Of a DNA stretch of 55,915 nt, positions 1 through 11,650 are shown piece after piece. Each line of letters starts with the position of its first letter. Within the stretch, counting starts at the first letter, position 1. Both the position numbers and the translations under genes were made by a program. Origin of the DNA: Chara braunii. Taxonomy: Eukaryota; Streptophyta; Charophyceae; Charales; Characeae. The stretch is from positions 1,118,186 through 1,174,100 of the forward strand of contig BFEA01000172.1 in the NCBI GenBank assembly GCA_003427395.1, given 5' to 3'. The notes under the pieces are model-generated. The model saw only the letters and a program-made list of their open reading frames with translations. It was not told the DNA's origin and did no database searches.

Positions 1-80
<80 letters not shown>
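1..80. repeat. (GA)n microsatellite
   Basis: Uninterrupted GA dinucleotide run from the first base of the window, so it probably continues to the left. The following 900 bases (81-980) show no gene or recognised repeat apart from a short ATT run near 647-660. Confidence 0.97.
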
Positions 81-82
<2 letters not shown>

Positions 83-980
83 CCAACTCCCACACATGTG
101 GAATCAGGCTTGTCAAGTGGATGGAACAAGACAGAAGCAGACAAGGGTGTCAGGGTCAGTAGAGCCTAGGAATGAGTGCGAATGGGGGCCATTCCAGCGC
201 CAACGAGCGATCATCACACCCCTACATTGTGTCAGCTTATTCAGGAGACACGTCCGTTGCCTCGGATGCAGTGCACGTGAATCCCCAAGGTCTATGAAGG
301 GTAACCGAATGGCCTTCACCAACTGATATTTTCCATACTAGCAGCTCTTTCACAGCCCATACCCTCCTTCTCCATCTACCGGCGGCTCTCGTACATATAC
401 ATGCGTACCTTGAAGGATAATACCGTACACGAACAATTATAGACTGAGCATACCCTGTGCCAGAAGTCCCAGAAGCAAAAGCACCAGCACCGGGCAAGGA
501 CCGGCACCAAATGTGCGGACACTGTGGAGTACTTGACAAGGAAGGAGGGCCAGCACCGAATGCAGCTCTTTGTCTGGTGGAGCTGGCAGAACAGACTCAG
601 CAATAGCTTGACCTACATAAGCTTGATAACCAACAATCGCCTTTTTTATTATTATTATTAACCAATAATCGTGACATACAGTCTACAGTCAGCAGTTGGT
701 TAGGCACGCAAGTGACATTCAGGAGGTTGTAACCGCCTGCGGCGCACTTAGTGCCAACCAGCGGTGATGGTCCACTTGATACCTCTGATCGGTGATAGCA
801 GGGCCCTTGGCCCACACGTGTGTGAGTGTGAGTGGGTTGTGTGTGGTGTGTGGGGGAGTGTTGGCCTTAGACACTGCTGTGCTGTTATTCGGTTGGGGGT
901 GGGGGACGATGAAAAGGGAGGCGCAGCTACTGGCAAAATGCTCGGTCTTTGTGTTGGCTGGACCCCCACCGGCGGGCCCA

Positions 981-1178
981 CCCCATCCTTGACCACCATG
1001 GTTGGGGCGGGGGGCAACATGCATCCCCTCTGATGGCTGGAGGGAGACAACAAAGCTATGTTTGCAGGGGTCCCCTACCTAAGCCTTAGGAGTAGTGGTA
1101 GGTACTGAATGTGAATTGAAAGAATTTCAAAGATGATGAAAGATTTGAGAGAAGATTCAGAAGAATATAGCATAGTTT

Positions 1179-1214
<36 letters not shown>
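981..1214 (+). mobile_element. SINE-like dispersed repeat, copy 1
   Basis: The segment ends in a long A tract (1181-1214). It shares its 3' half with a second copy at 53095-53275: both have a block reading GGGGTCCCC- or GGGGTTCCCC-like, then the common string TAGGAGTAGTGGTAGGTA, then an A-rich tail. A third, partial relative is at 30775-30900. Shared body plus an A tail at a variable place suggests a short retroposed element. I cannot identify a clear Pol III promoter in this copy. Confidence 0.5.
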
Positions 1215-1215
<1 letters not shown>

Positions 1216-1242
1216 GATAACTTTACTAACTTCCATAATGAT

Positions 1243-1437
1243 CTTTTTTTTTCTTTTTTTTTGTTGTTGTTGTTGTAAAGCCCCTGCCTAAGCCCTCTAT
1301 CCCAGTGGTGGTGAGAGAGCCGCCAGAATTGAGGGCTTATCTGTCAGGCTGCTCCATCTATTGGTGGGGCGCTGCACCTGCTGGGAACCGAGCCCAGCGT
1401 CCCATTGGACATCTTGTGGCACAGAGTTTGGTTGTTT
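1243..1437 (-). mobile_element. SINE-like repeat (family A), minus orientation
   Basis: Read on the minus strand this segment ends in an A-rich tail (the T tract at 1243-1263 on the plus strand). It matches 3240-3479 on the plus strand, including the shared block CACCAATAGATGGAGC and a neighbouring CCAGCAGGTG. Opposite orientation plus an A tail at the same relative end supports retroposition. The 5' limit is uncertain. Confidence 0.6.
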
Positions 1438-1470
1438 GTTTTCATAGGGCTACAAGATGGGTAATGCAAA

Positions 1471-1700
1471 CAGATGCATAATGATGATAGGCGTCTCGAT
1501 GATAAGTACCCCGCCTTATTATATACAGCTAGGGTCTGTGGTGGGAGAGTAGAGGGCGTGAGTCACTTGTTGGTTTGGTTGGCTCCAACTGGTGATGATG
1601 ATAGTCGTCTCGATGATAAGTACCCCACATTAAATATACAGCTAGGTCTGTGGTGGGAGAGTAGAGGGCGTGAGTTACTGGTTGGTTAAATTTAGTGGCC
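1471..1700. repeat. Tandem duplication, about 120-bp unit, two copies
   Basis: Copies begin near 1480 and 1597. Both contain CGTCTCGATGATAAGTACCC, a TATACAGCTAGG block and GGTGGGAGAGTAGAGGGCGT. The copies differ by small indels. No coding function is evident. Confidence 0.85.
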
Positions 1701-2857
1701 AATAGGTGATTGCTTGAGCCTGGTGGCCGAAGTACCCGTACGACGAGGCTCGTTCGACTATGCTTCAACCAGGGCTGGGTAGCTAGCCTTGGTGCCTGTC
1801 ACTACTGTTCGGTCCAAGTTCCCCTCGATGCGTAGGGTGCTGGTCGTGAGTGCTGGTCACACTGAGGTAGGATAGAAGGGATAGGGGATGCGCTAGGAGT
1901 ATTGATGCGAGGATGGGATGGGTGGTGGCCTCGCCTCAGAGCGACCACGGCTGACCGCTTCCGGCGATCAATGTGTGCCCAGTAACTGGCCTCTACAACA
2001 CCCTGGACTTTTGGGGAAAAAAAAAAAAAAAAAAAGGCCATAAGGCAAATGGAATCAAGGAAAGTGTAGTTGAAAACGTATGAAGAGGACCAGCTAAATG
2101 CAGCTGCCACAGTTTGCTGTGTCTGTCACCTGTGGATATATCTCAAGACAGCTGCCCTTTATACTACCAAAAAAAAAAAAAGCACAGCTTGAGCAAGGGA
2201 TGAAGAAGACCAGCACCAAACGCAGCTGCCACAGTTTGCTCAGCAAGAGACGCATGCTCAGTTTAAACCACCAGCACTTGGCACAGCTGAAAAAAATAGA
2301 GTAGAAACGTTTCTAGTCGGATGAATTTGGGTGCTGCTGTAGTGGCCCGTATGTTTCCTAAAATTGTGGCTCGTTAACGGGCACCACTTTACGAAGCGCA
2401 GGTGGTTTAAACCACCAGCACCTTTACCCGCTTGAAAATCAAATGCGCGCCGGTTAACACGGATGCTGCACTCGGCCTCCGGCAACTGCTAGATGCGCCC
2501 TGAAAGCTCGGCGCGCGGGGCCCGCGGCTGATAGCTGGGAAAGGTACTGGCGGTTTAACCAATTGCGTGAGTCAGAGTTTCCAAGCCGGGTACTGGGTAA
2601 AGGCCCTGGTATGTCAAATGTGTTGTCTGACGTCGGGCCTGGTTCACAACAGTGAGTGACGCCCCCCACGAATAGACTGGAGCTTTGTTAAAAAAAAAGG
2701 AAAACTAAAAGGGAAAAAAAGAGTTTAAACCGAATGGTGTTTTCTTAAAAAATGAAATGTTTTGTAAAAAGTGAACATAATGAAATTAACAAATTTGTCA
2801 GAAAAGAAGTAAATTTAACAACAAAAGCAGAGGATTTTAGCATCTTATTGACAAATA
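1701..2857. other. Non-coding stretch with small duplications
   Basis: No gene recognised. Two short related segments at about 2080-2120 and 2205-2245 share GCAGCTGCCACAGTTTGCT, and two segments at about 2266 and 2408 share TTTAAACCACCAGCAC. A tracts lie at 2018-2035 and 2169-2181. The stretch after 2690 is strongly A-rich. Confidence 0.6.
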
Positions 2858-3068
2858 TTGTATAATCAAGTCTTCAAAAGAAAATTGCATATCTGCATCA
2901 ATACAACTTTCATTAGTCAAGTATTGTATATCTCAACCTTTCATAAGTTAAACATGAATACATCCATTCTATTTCAAAAGAAAATTGCATATCTGCATCA
3001 ATACACGTTTCATGAGTCAACTATTGTATATCTCAACCTTTCATAATATGAATACATCTATTCTATCG
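2858..3068. repeat. AT-rich tandem repeat, about 100-bp unit, about two copies
   Basis: AGAAAATTGCATATCTGCAT followed by CAATACA, TATTGTATATCTCAACCTTT and a TGAATACATC block occurs twice in succession (from about 2878 and about 2981). The second copy is slightly shorter. Short open frames across it only translate the repeat. Confidence 0.85.
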
Positions 3069-3239
3069 CAAAATTCAAGAAGTCATATAAGTATAATATC
3101 AAACTTACACAATATGGACAATGGGATGGAGTGGTATGAGTGGGCCAGCAGCATCAATAGACGACACATCTCAAAGACAGGGGGCGGGAGGAACTAGGGG
3201 TTAGCAGCAGGTATCTGGCGCCCGCCTCAGGGTGGAGAG

Positions 3240-3479
3240 GTTCAGCCCTCAGTCAATCCCCTGGACCCCAGGGTAATCAATGCTGGCAGGAATATTCCAC
3301 AACTCCGTTTTTCTGATATGGTTCGAATTCTGTCTATGTAAGGGACACTGGACCCGTTTTCCAGCAGGTGTTGCTCCCCACCAATAGATGGAGCTCCCCC
3401 CCAGGTGTTAGCAGTGGCTGATCTTATCAGCACCGCTAACACTGACGGGGGCGTCTGTTTAAGAAGAAAAAAAAAAAAA
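3240..3479 (+). mobile_element. SINE-like repeat (family A), plus orientation
   Basis: Partner of the minus-strand copy at 1243-1437. A good Pol III B-box-like string, GGTTCGAATTC, lies near 3322, and the copy ends in an A-rich tail (about 3462-3479). The A box is not clear. A tRNA-derived SINE is the simplest reading. Confidence 0.6.
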
Positions 3480-4100
3480 CCAATATGGACACATATTGCA
3501 AAACGCAAGACTTAGACAAAGTGTAAAAGCTAGTGAAATGCCGTGAGCGTCGCATCAAGTTGGCAATGCACAATGTAAACCTTAAAGTTTGTTTGGGCAG
3601 GGAACATCAGATTTCGAAATGATTGAAATATAGAAACCTTGAAATAACAAAATGACCTTGTATGTGACCTTGGAAGAAAAATAACAATTCGAAAGCAAAG
3701 TGCAGCGGACACTCCGAAAACACGTGCAAAAATCCTGCTTGAAACTACAACAATACCCTTAAATGAAAACAAGTGCAAAGTTCAATATTAAAAGCAATTT
3801 GAAAGCAGTGTCACTCATAGACTGTCAAAACACAAACCTCAGTTCGAATCCCATTGAACTCGGATGACCAAATAACTCTACATTTACGCACGACTGGGCT
3901 ATTCGAACTTAGATGATGTCTCAAGGTCATCGACCGAGTAAGCGAAGAAAAAAAATTAAATGCAAAGCACAATTGACACTCCGAAAGTAGGCAAAAAAAA
4001 ACTAGTAACCAGATCGACTTGGGGGATAAACCAATGCGGTCAAGGCAACATTTCAATCTCTCATCGTATAAGTTGTCCAATCTTCTACAGTGATGGTATC
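3480..4100. other. AT-rich spacer with two related segments
   Basis: No gene recognised. Segments around 3680-3730 and 3950-3995 share a core reading ACACTCCGAAA preceded by a GCAAAGTGCA/GCAAAGCACA-like string, so a short sequence has been duplicated. This could lie near one end of the DUF7869-bearing element, but no terminal inverted repeat was found. Confidence 0.4.
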
Positions 4101-4103
4101 ATT

Positions 4104-4451
4104 TTATCCGTCAAGCTTGGGGTCCTTGTACTCTATATAAGTTTCTATTACTTCATATTCGCTCAGCAAGAGACTTTGCAAATATTTGATGGCTGTGTCC
4201 ACAAGCCCATCCATGAGTGTTTTGAGCGACCGTTGCTCCATGATCCTCCTTCGGAATTCTTCCCGTCTTCGTTCATCGACGTCATTTGTATTGGAAACAT
4301 TTGCACTTGCAGAATAGTCATTATGAATAAGGAAAAATATTCTGCATTGATCTCGAACTGTTGCCGCTGCACAAAACAAGGTCATCACGTTGAAATTGTT
4401 GTGGCAGAATTTGACTGCTGAATAATACAATTCCGAAAATGGTGCGAGCAC
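4104..4451 (-). CDS. Hypothetical protein (115 residues), possibly part of the DUF7869-bearing element
   Basis: Open frame from an ATG with protein-like composition. Its middle is an Arg/Glu-rich helix-like stretch (residues about 60-75) followed by an alternating Leu/Ile segment. I do not recognise a family. It lies about 480 bases downstream of the decayed DUF7869 gene on the same strand and in a different frame, so it could be a C-terminal exon, a separate small gene of the same element, or a chance frame. The composition does not look like a microsatellite artefact. The region 4452-4933 between them is AT-rich and shows nothing recognisable. Confidence 0.35.
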   Translation of the reverse strand: MLAPFSELYYSAVKFCHNNFNVMTLFCAAATVRDQCRIFFLIHNDYSASANVSNTNDVDERRREEFRRRIMEQRSLKTLMDGLVDTAIKYLQSLLLSEYEVIETYIEYKDPKLDG

Positions 4452-4933
4452 TTCTCGCAGGTATGTTCTCGTTCCACAACACCTGCGACCACAGATATAC
4501 AGTGATTCTCGATGATAATGTTCCTAGTCATCTGATGGGGCATTCACACCTCTGACACTGATACTGCACTGTCAAAGATCACTTCAGATGTGAAAAAAAT
4601 AGGACCCATATCATGCCATATATTTCTTCCCCATACCATATTACGTGGCGGTCATCCAGTTGTCACATATGGTTGAACCATTCTGCAACACGTGAAAATA
4701 CAATTTAAATATATATAAATGAAAGCTCAGTGACAACTAAATAATGTACTAATACGTGTAAAAAAAATACGATTAGCTCCTTCTTCAAGACATATATAAA
4801 GCCTACCGATCTTCATCATCGGGAAGTGAAAGACATACCAAGGCCTTCTCTCTGGCCAATTTAGGAATGTGCACTCAATTTTCCAAACGCAATGTCTTTG
4901 ATGTTCATCTCACACAACATAGCCTACATGTTA

Positions 4934-7782
4934 TCACTGCTGTGATGTTGTGTTGTTTTTTTTCCATGCATTCTTCCATGCGTTCGAATATTGCACAGAA
5001 AGACGTTTAGCAACAGGTTGTGGCATCCAATATTCAATAAGAATATGATTGAAAGTTAATGACTTCACATCGTTGTTTACATCGGAAATGACTATACCCA
5101 TCCATACAGGAACTCCCTCATCGATATCATCTTGGGAAGGACGCAAGAGAACAAATTGACATTTTTCGATATCTACAACTGGGTTGAGCTCTGTCTTTGG
5201 ACGCTCATTGGTTCGTCCAACAAACAACGGCTCCTTATTCTCATTGCTCTTCAAGAGGAAGGCAATATCAATATCATCTGGATCATCCTTCTTAATTTTG
5301 TCTTGTGAGGGTCAGAAGTCAGCCTTGAGTGAAGTTTTCGCAAACCCAGACCCGCAATGCTCCTCGACTGTCTCGAGGAAAATTTTACAGTGTGAAAGAG
5401 CACTCTCCTTTGAGAAGTTAACCTCATCTTTCATTCCCAACCACTCGTGCCGCTTGTTCTCCAACCACCCAACAAACGTCTTCACACCTTCAATTCCCGA
5501 TTCGAAATCCGAATTCCTATCTTTAGTAGACAGAGAAGCTGACGGCGGAACAGGTGATGGCACGAATGGTCATTCGGGTTCAGCATATGCTTTGTTTCCA
5601 TCTCATTTAAAGCAATAGACTGGAGCAGACCATTCAGGAAAAGTGTAATACTCTTTCCACTGGAACACAAGATTGCCATCCTTCATGTAAAACCTAAATG
5701 CATGTGGATGAGTACGACCGGTCAGTCTCTTGACCCGGAAGGGATTAGCAACACCTCGCCAATCAACAATTTCATCCATGAATGTGCACGATGGACGCTC
5801 TTTTTGGGAACTGGCAACGAGCTTGAAGAGGTCGAGCATGGTGTGAGCATCGTGCATTTTCAGTTTGCGAGAGAAATGACTGAAAGTGACATCAACGTTC
5901 GTATGTGTGTGTCCCACTAACATAAAACCGAATTCGACTTCTTTGAAGAAGCTAAATTTCACCAAAGCTGCAGCAAGTGCCAAAACGTATCTGTTTTTGT
6001 TTTCTCTCCAACAGTTGTCTGCTTGTATCCTCAGTTTAGGAGGCAAGTCGCTTGTCGCATGGATGTTACGCAAAACTTTCCTAATGGATGACACCACAAC
6101 ATTACAATCGTGTGGATGGCAAGGGTACCATGTGTGAATATGGACCGATGGTGAACGACCGTGTGCAATAATAGTTGTTAAATTAGTTTTCAACATCGGA
6201 ATGTTTGTGAATGCCTTCGATTTTATTTCTTTGCCAAAGTGTGGAATACTGGTCTTGCTTTGGTCCATGTCGTCAATAATGATGCATAAACTGTTGGAAC
6301 CTGGTCTCTTCGACTCATCCTTCCACACCTCATACGTAGCACGATGTTGGAGCTGCAAGTCCAAGTGTTTCTCGCGTACCGAAATAAAGTTCTCACGCAC
6401 ACGTACGAACTTTGCAGAATTAATAGATTCAAGTTCTTTGTATTTGACACATTTCTCGCATTTCGCAAAGTTTTGATCAATGTCATGGAATTTCACATGC
6501 CAGAACTGCGTTCTCCACATGTTGTAGAAAACTTGGAGAGAAACACAAGGAGCACCCATGTTGTCGAATTGTGACTTTAACAACTTATAAATATCAACCT
6601 TGTTATAGCAATCAGGCAATCTCAACACCACTTTCGATTCCCCCTCTTTGATCTTCATGTCATTGGGCATGGAATCTCCGTTGTCTCGCATGAGGGAGCT
6701 TAGTTTCCCGTACATCATCGCATATATTGTTGATGTGCGTCTGTGTCCAGTGCTGCCATGCTCCGGCATAATGTAGCCTTTTGACAAAGTCATCATTTTT
6801 TTGAGAAATGTATTCCTACATACACCTAGTGTGAAACACCAAACACTAATGCACACCTTCCTTTTCCCCACAATAGGTTGAACAATTTCCTTCTCATCTT
6901 CTATAAAGGTGAACCTCTTCAACGTTTCAACCCACCATGCATCCTTGTTTTTTTGGTCCTTAGAGTAATATGCGCTCCGGACAACTTTGATGCCTTCCAA
7001 GGCCATTTGAGCACAACACTCTCGTTTACAACAAACTTATCCACGCACACTCGCAAGTGTTTTTTTGTGAATTTTCTATGAACTGATTGCAGAATCTTCT
7101 TTGGCCGTGACATTCTGATACGAAAAGTATAAGGACGCTTCTCTGAGGACAGACGTTTCGGGAAAATGTCATCGAAATCGGAGATGACATCACAATTCTC
7201 ATCGTCATTTCGACAACAGTGGTCAGTGTCCCGGTTAGCGTACGTTTGCGGATAACCGATTTTATCTGGAGAGCTATCAGCGCTAGACGACACCGAAGCA
7301 CTTGAATCTGAACCATCTTCATCACTCTCACTAAACAGAAGACCTGTGTACTCAAAATCTCGAAGTGAACTCCTCGACACCCACACAACACGGTCTACAT
7401 CGGATGTGTTGTTGTCAGCAGAGGAGGCCTTACCCTCCTAACCTTCCGCACTATCTGCATCAGAGGTTTGAACCGGGCAGCGCAGGACCGGATACGCACT
7501 TTCACATGTAGTGTCTGCATACGCAATAATCTGTGACCTCTTATGAGCAGGAGATTTCAGAGTATTATTGACACGTTCGTGACCACTTTGAACATCTTGT
7601 GAACACATTGGCAGGTCCGGTGGAGGAAAATCCTCATTGAGCATTGTATTAGATACCACACAAGCCATGCTTTCCAAGGTTGTGCTGCAAGCCTGCCGTG
7701 GCAAAGCATGCACACCACAAACCATGTACGAAACGTGTCTGCGACAACAAAACAGTGGACCACTGTCAAAGGCACAAGACAT
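4934..7782 (-). pseudogene. Decayed gene with DUF7869-type (transposase-like) domain
   Basis: The longest intact piece (7006 to 5603, 467 residues) has the hallmarks I associate with DUF7869 proteins: an IIIDDMD acidic motif, a histidine-rich HIHTWYPCHPHD segment, QADNCWRENKNR, and LVGHTHTNVDVTFSHFSRKL. The spaced acidic residues suggest an RNase-H-like DDE transposase fold; that is inference. A serine/acid-rich N-terminal part lies upstream (7782 to about 7030). Breaks: a TAG at 7438-7440, a frame change near 7040, and three TGA codons at 5603, about 5570 and 5312. The pieces 7006-5603, 5563-5312 and 5254-4934 share one frame, so they are one former gene. The C-terminal pieces have no recognised domain. 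Cysteines near the broken junction (around 7030) suggest a zinc-binding module. The start is uncertain because repeats begin just upstream. Confidence 0.7.
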
Positions 7783-8265
7783 GCAACAGAGTGTGACGGA
7801 AATCAGAGATTAATGAAAGGGAACATGCAACTAGCGCTACATAAACCACAACGAGAAACACAGCCCTACACGGGAAGGAGGGGAACATGAAACATTTGAA
7901 CGGGGATAGCACACCACATTGGAATGAGAGCATCAAGATGAAACATTTACAAGGGCACAAAAACCGGGTTCGAAGCATAAAGAATTGGTGACGGGTGATG
8001 ACTCATTAGTCCAGTCATCGGGGCAATCAGTGCCAAAGGCGCAAGACACGCAAAAGAGTTTGGCGAAGTCAGAGATCGAACGAGAGCGGGAAACGTAGCA
8101 CATGTCACGTTGGGCACCAGTATCGGAAAGACAGAGATCATGACGCGCAAAAAACAGCGGGTACCAGCAGCGAAAAGGCGGAGATCCTGACGCGCAAAAC
8201 ACAGCCTTACATGAGAGCATTGAGAGGAAACATTCAGAACGGCACAGGTTTGTAGAACACAGAAC
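7783..8265. other. Repeat-rich upstream region of the DUF7869 gene
   Basis: Related blocks recur here: an AGGCGCAAGACACGCAA-like string near 8038 resembles AGGCACAAGACATGCAA near 7771, and two TGACGCGCAAAA-type strings occur at about 8140 and 8190. The pattern looks like an eroded tandem repeat. Long minus-strand open frames across it are probably a by-product. A promoter for the minus-strand gene could lie here, but no convincing element is visible. Confidence 0.4.
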
Positions 8266-8269
8266 TGAT

Positions 8270-8545
8270 GTTATTCGAGGAACTTTAACGACGACATACG
8301 AGGAGTTCCAAAAACCCAGAGTGAGCAGAAAAACGACCGTGGCAACACGACCATCTCGTCCAACATGGAAGAGACCCCGCTCTTGATTTCCGGGGACTAA
8401 ACTTTGCAGATTCAAAGCAAAATTTGTGCAGAGTTCGAACACGATGTCGGTCGAGGAACTCTAGCAACGGCACACGACGGGCTCCTAGACCCCCAGACTG
8501 AGCAGGCAAACGACCGTGGCAACGCGACCTTCGTGTCTAACACGA
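8270..8545. repeat. Tandem duplication, about 175-bp period
   Basis: Two related copies begin GAGGAACTTTAACGACG (near 8276) and GAGGAACTCTAGCAACG (near 8453). Both continue through a GAGCAG block, AACGACCGTGGCAAC and CGACC. Divergence is moderate. Confidence 0.75.
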
Positions 8546-8689
8546 AAGGGACTTCATTTCATATTATCACAATCTTCCAATTTACAATCAGTGTAGTAAA
8601 AGACAAAAGACAGTCATCCGGGCACTATGTTCTGCGGGTGCAACTCGCACTGGACTGTTTGCCACGCATGCAAGTCGGAGCACTTCTCT

Positions 8690-8998
8690 CCAATGGGAGT
8701 GACTGTGGCAGATCGCCCACGAGCAGGAGTGCGCCCCAAGGTGGTGGTCCGACCCGACCCGTGCCGACGGGACGACGTCGACACGGAAGACAAGGGTTGT
8801 CCGGAAGAGTGGCTACCGCAGCGACCTCCGCCGCGTTGGCTCTCGAACGGGAGTGACTGTGGCAGATCACCCACGAGCAGGAGTGCGCCCCAAGGTGGTG
8901 GTCCGACCCGATGCGTGCCGACGGGACGACGTCGACACGGAAGACAAGGGCTATCCGGGAGAGTGGCTATTGCAGCGACTGCCGTCGCTTTGAACAAG
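8690..8998. repeat. Tandem duplication, 156-bp period, two copies
   Basis: GGGAGTGACTGTGGCAGATC occurs at about 8695 and 8851. Both copies continue through CACGAGCAGGAGTGCGCCCC, an AAGGTGGTGGTCCGACCCGA block and GACGACGTCGACACGGAAGA. The period is divisible by three, which explains the open frames across it on both strands; I do not regard them as genes. Confidence 0.9.
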
Positions 8999-8999
8999 A

Positions 9000-10020
9000 C
9001 GGCAATAGTTTTTTGCTGCGGTCCCATCATGTTGAACACGGACGTTGTGCTTTGAGTCGTGTCCCACACGACTTGGGGATTGCCTGATCGTGACACGGAA
9101 ATGAAGAAGACGGTTATGCTTGGTGGTTGTTTCTGTCGTGGAACGAGGTACCTGTATCGACCGTGGCAGTGTTGAACAAGTAGACACTCGTTTCTTCCAC
9201 AGTTGCGTCAGTTGTATCTTCCGCGGTCTCGTCGTGTCGAACAGGACAGTAAACAGTCTGCAGACAACACAGCTCGCGCCGAACACGACACACGTAGTGC
9301 CGTGTGCCGACAACAGTTAGCCCGCAGCGTCCGTTGTCGTGTCGAACACGAAGTCGTTTTTTTCTTTCCTGGAACTCGGGAGCTGCAACGCCGTTGTCGT
9401 GGCGAACACAACGACGGTGCTGTCTTCCGCTGTTCCGCCGTGTCGGACATGTCGGTTCCGTCTTGTCGAACACGGACGCTGTGCCCTGTTCGACCCCACT
9501 TGGGAACCGCGTCATCGACGATGGTTGTTTCTTCCCTGAACCTGCAGCGTACGTTGCATTGTTGAACACGATGCTGGTCGTGCTCAATACGATGACGGTC
9601 GTGTTGGGGAGAGGTGGGCGGGCTCGGGCAGTCGCGGAAGCGGCACTAACCTGGAGAGCGGCCGAGTTGTCGTGTTAACGCTAGTGGACTGCAGCGCTGA
9701 TTCTCCCAGCACGTGAACAGCGGAGCGCTGACAAAAGGTCGCGACTACTCATGTGCACGAAACACTCTGGTGTGGCAGAAGGATGTACTCTCGCGCGAAA
9801 CGTCATCCCCACGCCTCCGCTTTGCCCTTGGCCCGTTCCAAGGGGAAAAAACGATCATGGTCGTCGGCCGCCCGACGGTTCGACGACCAAGATTCACCGG
9901 GGGGAAAATAGGGCGGTGCCCGCACCACCGGATCCCCGCTTGCAGCCAGCTGATCATCCCGACCGTCCACATTCCTGGATCCGACGGCCACCACGTGTGT
10001 GGGGAGGGTCCACCCGAAAA
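9000..10020. other. Non-coding region with scattered TCGTGTCGAACACG motifs
   Basis: Between about 9000 and 9620 short strings such as GTCGTGTCGAACACGA, CTTGTCGAACACGG and TTGTTGAACACGATG recur irregularly. They resemble the core of the 18-bp satellite at 10400-11650 and may be an eroded or founder form of it. From 9620 to 10020 the sequence is GC-rich with no recognised feature. Confidence 0.5.
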
Positions 10021-10032
10021 CCTATATATATG
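10021..10032 (+). promoter_or_regulatory. Possible TATA box
   Basis: CCTATATATATGG stands out in an otherwise GC-rich region, 1.8 kb upstream of the first plus-strand coding remnant and 4.6 kb upstream of the large Ulp1 gene. It could serve a plus-strand transcript of the element. Support is sequence likeness only. Confidence 0.2.
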
Positions 10033-10072
10033 GAGGGGCCCCACCATTGCCCATTTTTTGTTTCAGGTGGAC

Positions 10073-10235
10073 AACGCAGCAATAATGCAGCGCAACGGAG
10101 GTTCGTTGACGCAGCAACAGTGCAGCGCAGCGGACGCTCGTGCACAGCAGACTACGTGCACGACGTGGCGACGGAGCGCAACGAGGATTCGTTGACGGAG
10201 CGGAGGTTCGTGCATAGCAGACCAACTGCGCGACG
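10073..10235. repeat. Degenerate short tandem repeats (GCAGCGCAACGGAGGTTCG type)
   Basis: Variants of GCAGCGCAACGGAGG, GGTTCGTTGACG and GTGCACAGCAGAC recur several times at irregular spacing. No coding function is inferred. Confidence 0.6.
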
Positions 10236-10399
10236 CGACGATGGACCACAGAGAAGGTGCCGACGGTCGCAGGTCACGACGACGGAGGCGATCAGATGAC
10301 CCCAGGACGTGACGCGCAGCCACATCGGAGCACCTCGAGTCCGCAGGATCAGACGGTGAGGACACAACCAGCAAGCTAAGATGCAACCACATAACGCCA

Positions 10400-11650
10400 C
10401 GTGGCACTTTCGATTGTCAGTGGTCGTGCCGAACACGACGACTGGAGGAGCACTGTCGAGTCGAACACGACAACGGACCGGAGCAGGAGTCGTCTCGAAC
10501 ACGGCGATCGGGCCGGTCGTGGAATTGAACTCGACGACCGAGCGAATTGTCGTGCCGAATACCGGCCGCAGTGCCGTGTCGCCGAGCCGGACAGCTTCGT
10601 CGTGCCGAACACGATCGTCGAGTCGAACATGATCGTCGAGTCGAACGGACACCATCGTGTCCGACTCAACGATCATGTTCGACACGACGAACGTGTTCGG
10701 CATGACGGTCGTCCAAAGCACGATGGAGTCAATCGCCGAGTCGCACATGATCGTCGTGTCGAACACGATCGTCGACTTGAACACGGTCGTCGAGTCCAAC
10801 ACGATCGTAGAGTCGAACACGATCATCGTGTCCTGCACGATCGTCGAGTCCGACACGACCGTCGAGTTGAACATGATCGTCGAGTCGAACACGATGCGAC
10901 ACGATCGTCGAGTCGAACATGATTGTCTGATGTGATCGTCAGGGCGAATACGATCGTCGAGTCCGACACTCGTCGAGTCGAACACGATGCGACGATCGTC
11001 GAGTGAAACTTGACCGTCGAGCCCGACACGATCGTCGAGTCAAACACGATTGCTTAGTGCGATCGTCGAGTCGAACACGATCGTCGAGTCGAACACGGTC
11101 GTCAAGTCCGACACGGTCGTCGAGTCGAACACGATCGTCGAGTCCGACACGATCGTCGAGTCGAACACGATCGTCGAGTCGAACACGAATGTCCGACTCG
11201 ATTGTCGAGTCAAACACGATCGTCGAGTCGAACACGAATGTCCGACTCGATCGTCGAGTTCAATACGATCGTCGGGTCGAACACGATTGTTCGATGTGTA
11301 GATCGTCGAGTCGAACACGATTGCGTCGATCGTCGAATTCGACACGAACCACTTGGACGCAGATGGATGCACTCAACGAAGTCGTCAGTCCTCATGTTCA
11401 ACACGACGGTTGTGTCCAGCACAACGATCATCGAGTCCGACACGATCGTCGAGTTGAACACGATTGTCCGATGCGTCGATCGTGTTCGACACGACGATCG
11501 TGTTCGACTCGATGATTGTGTCGGACTCGACGATCGTGTTCGACTCAAAGATCGTGTTCGACTCGACGATCGTCGTGCTGGACACGACCGTCGTGTTGAA
11601 CACGAGGACCGACGATTTCGTTGAGTGCATCCGTCTGCGTCCAAGTGATT
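10400..11650. repeat. 18-bp satellite array with an internal orientation switch
   Basis: The repeating unit is GATCGTCGAGTCGAACAC, almost uninterrupted between about 11060 and 11300 and more degenerate on either side. Up to about 11470 the unit is mostly on the plus strand; after about 11480 it is read as its reverse complement (GTGTTCGACTCGACGATC). The two halves also share flanking unique sequence: a block starting CACTTGGACGCAGATGG at about 11349 is repeated in reverse complement ending at about 11645. The array is therefore a large imperfect palindrome. Because 18 is divisible by three, long open frames appear on both strands (DRRVEH-, TIVESN- and SSSRTR-type repeats); these are not believable genes. 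Confidence 0.9.

Noticed and set aside
8614-9096. Overlapping frames on both strands
   Set aside because: Produced by the 156-bp duplication; no recognisable domain.
10400-11650. CRISPR-like array
   Set aside because: Direct 18-bp tandem repeats without unique spacers, in a eukaryotic context with introns and retrotransposons.
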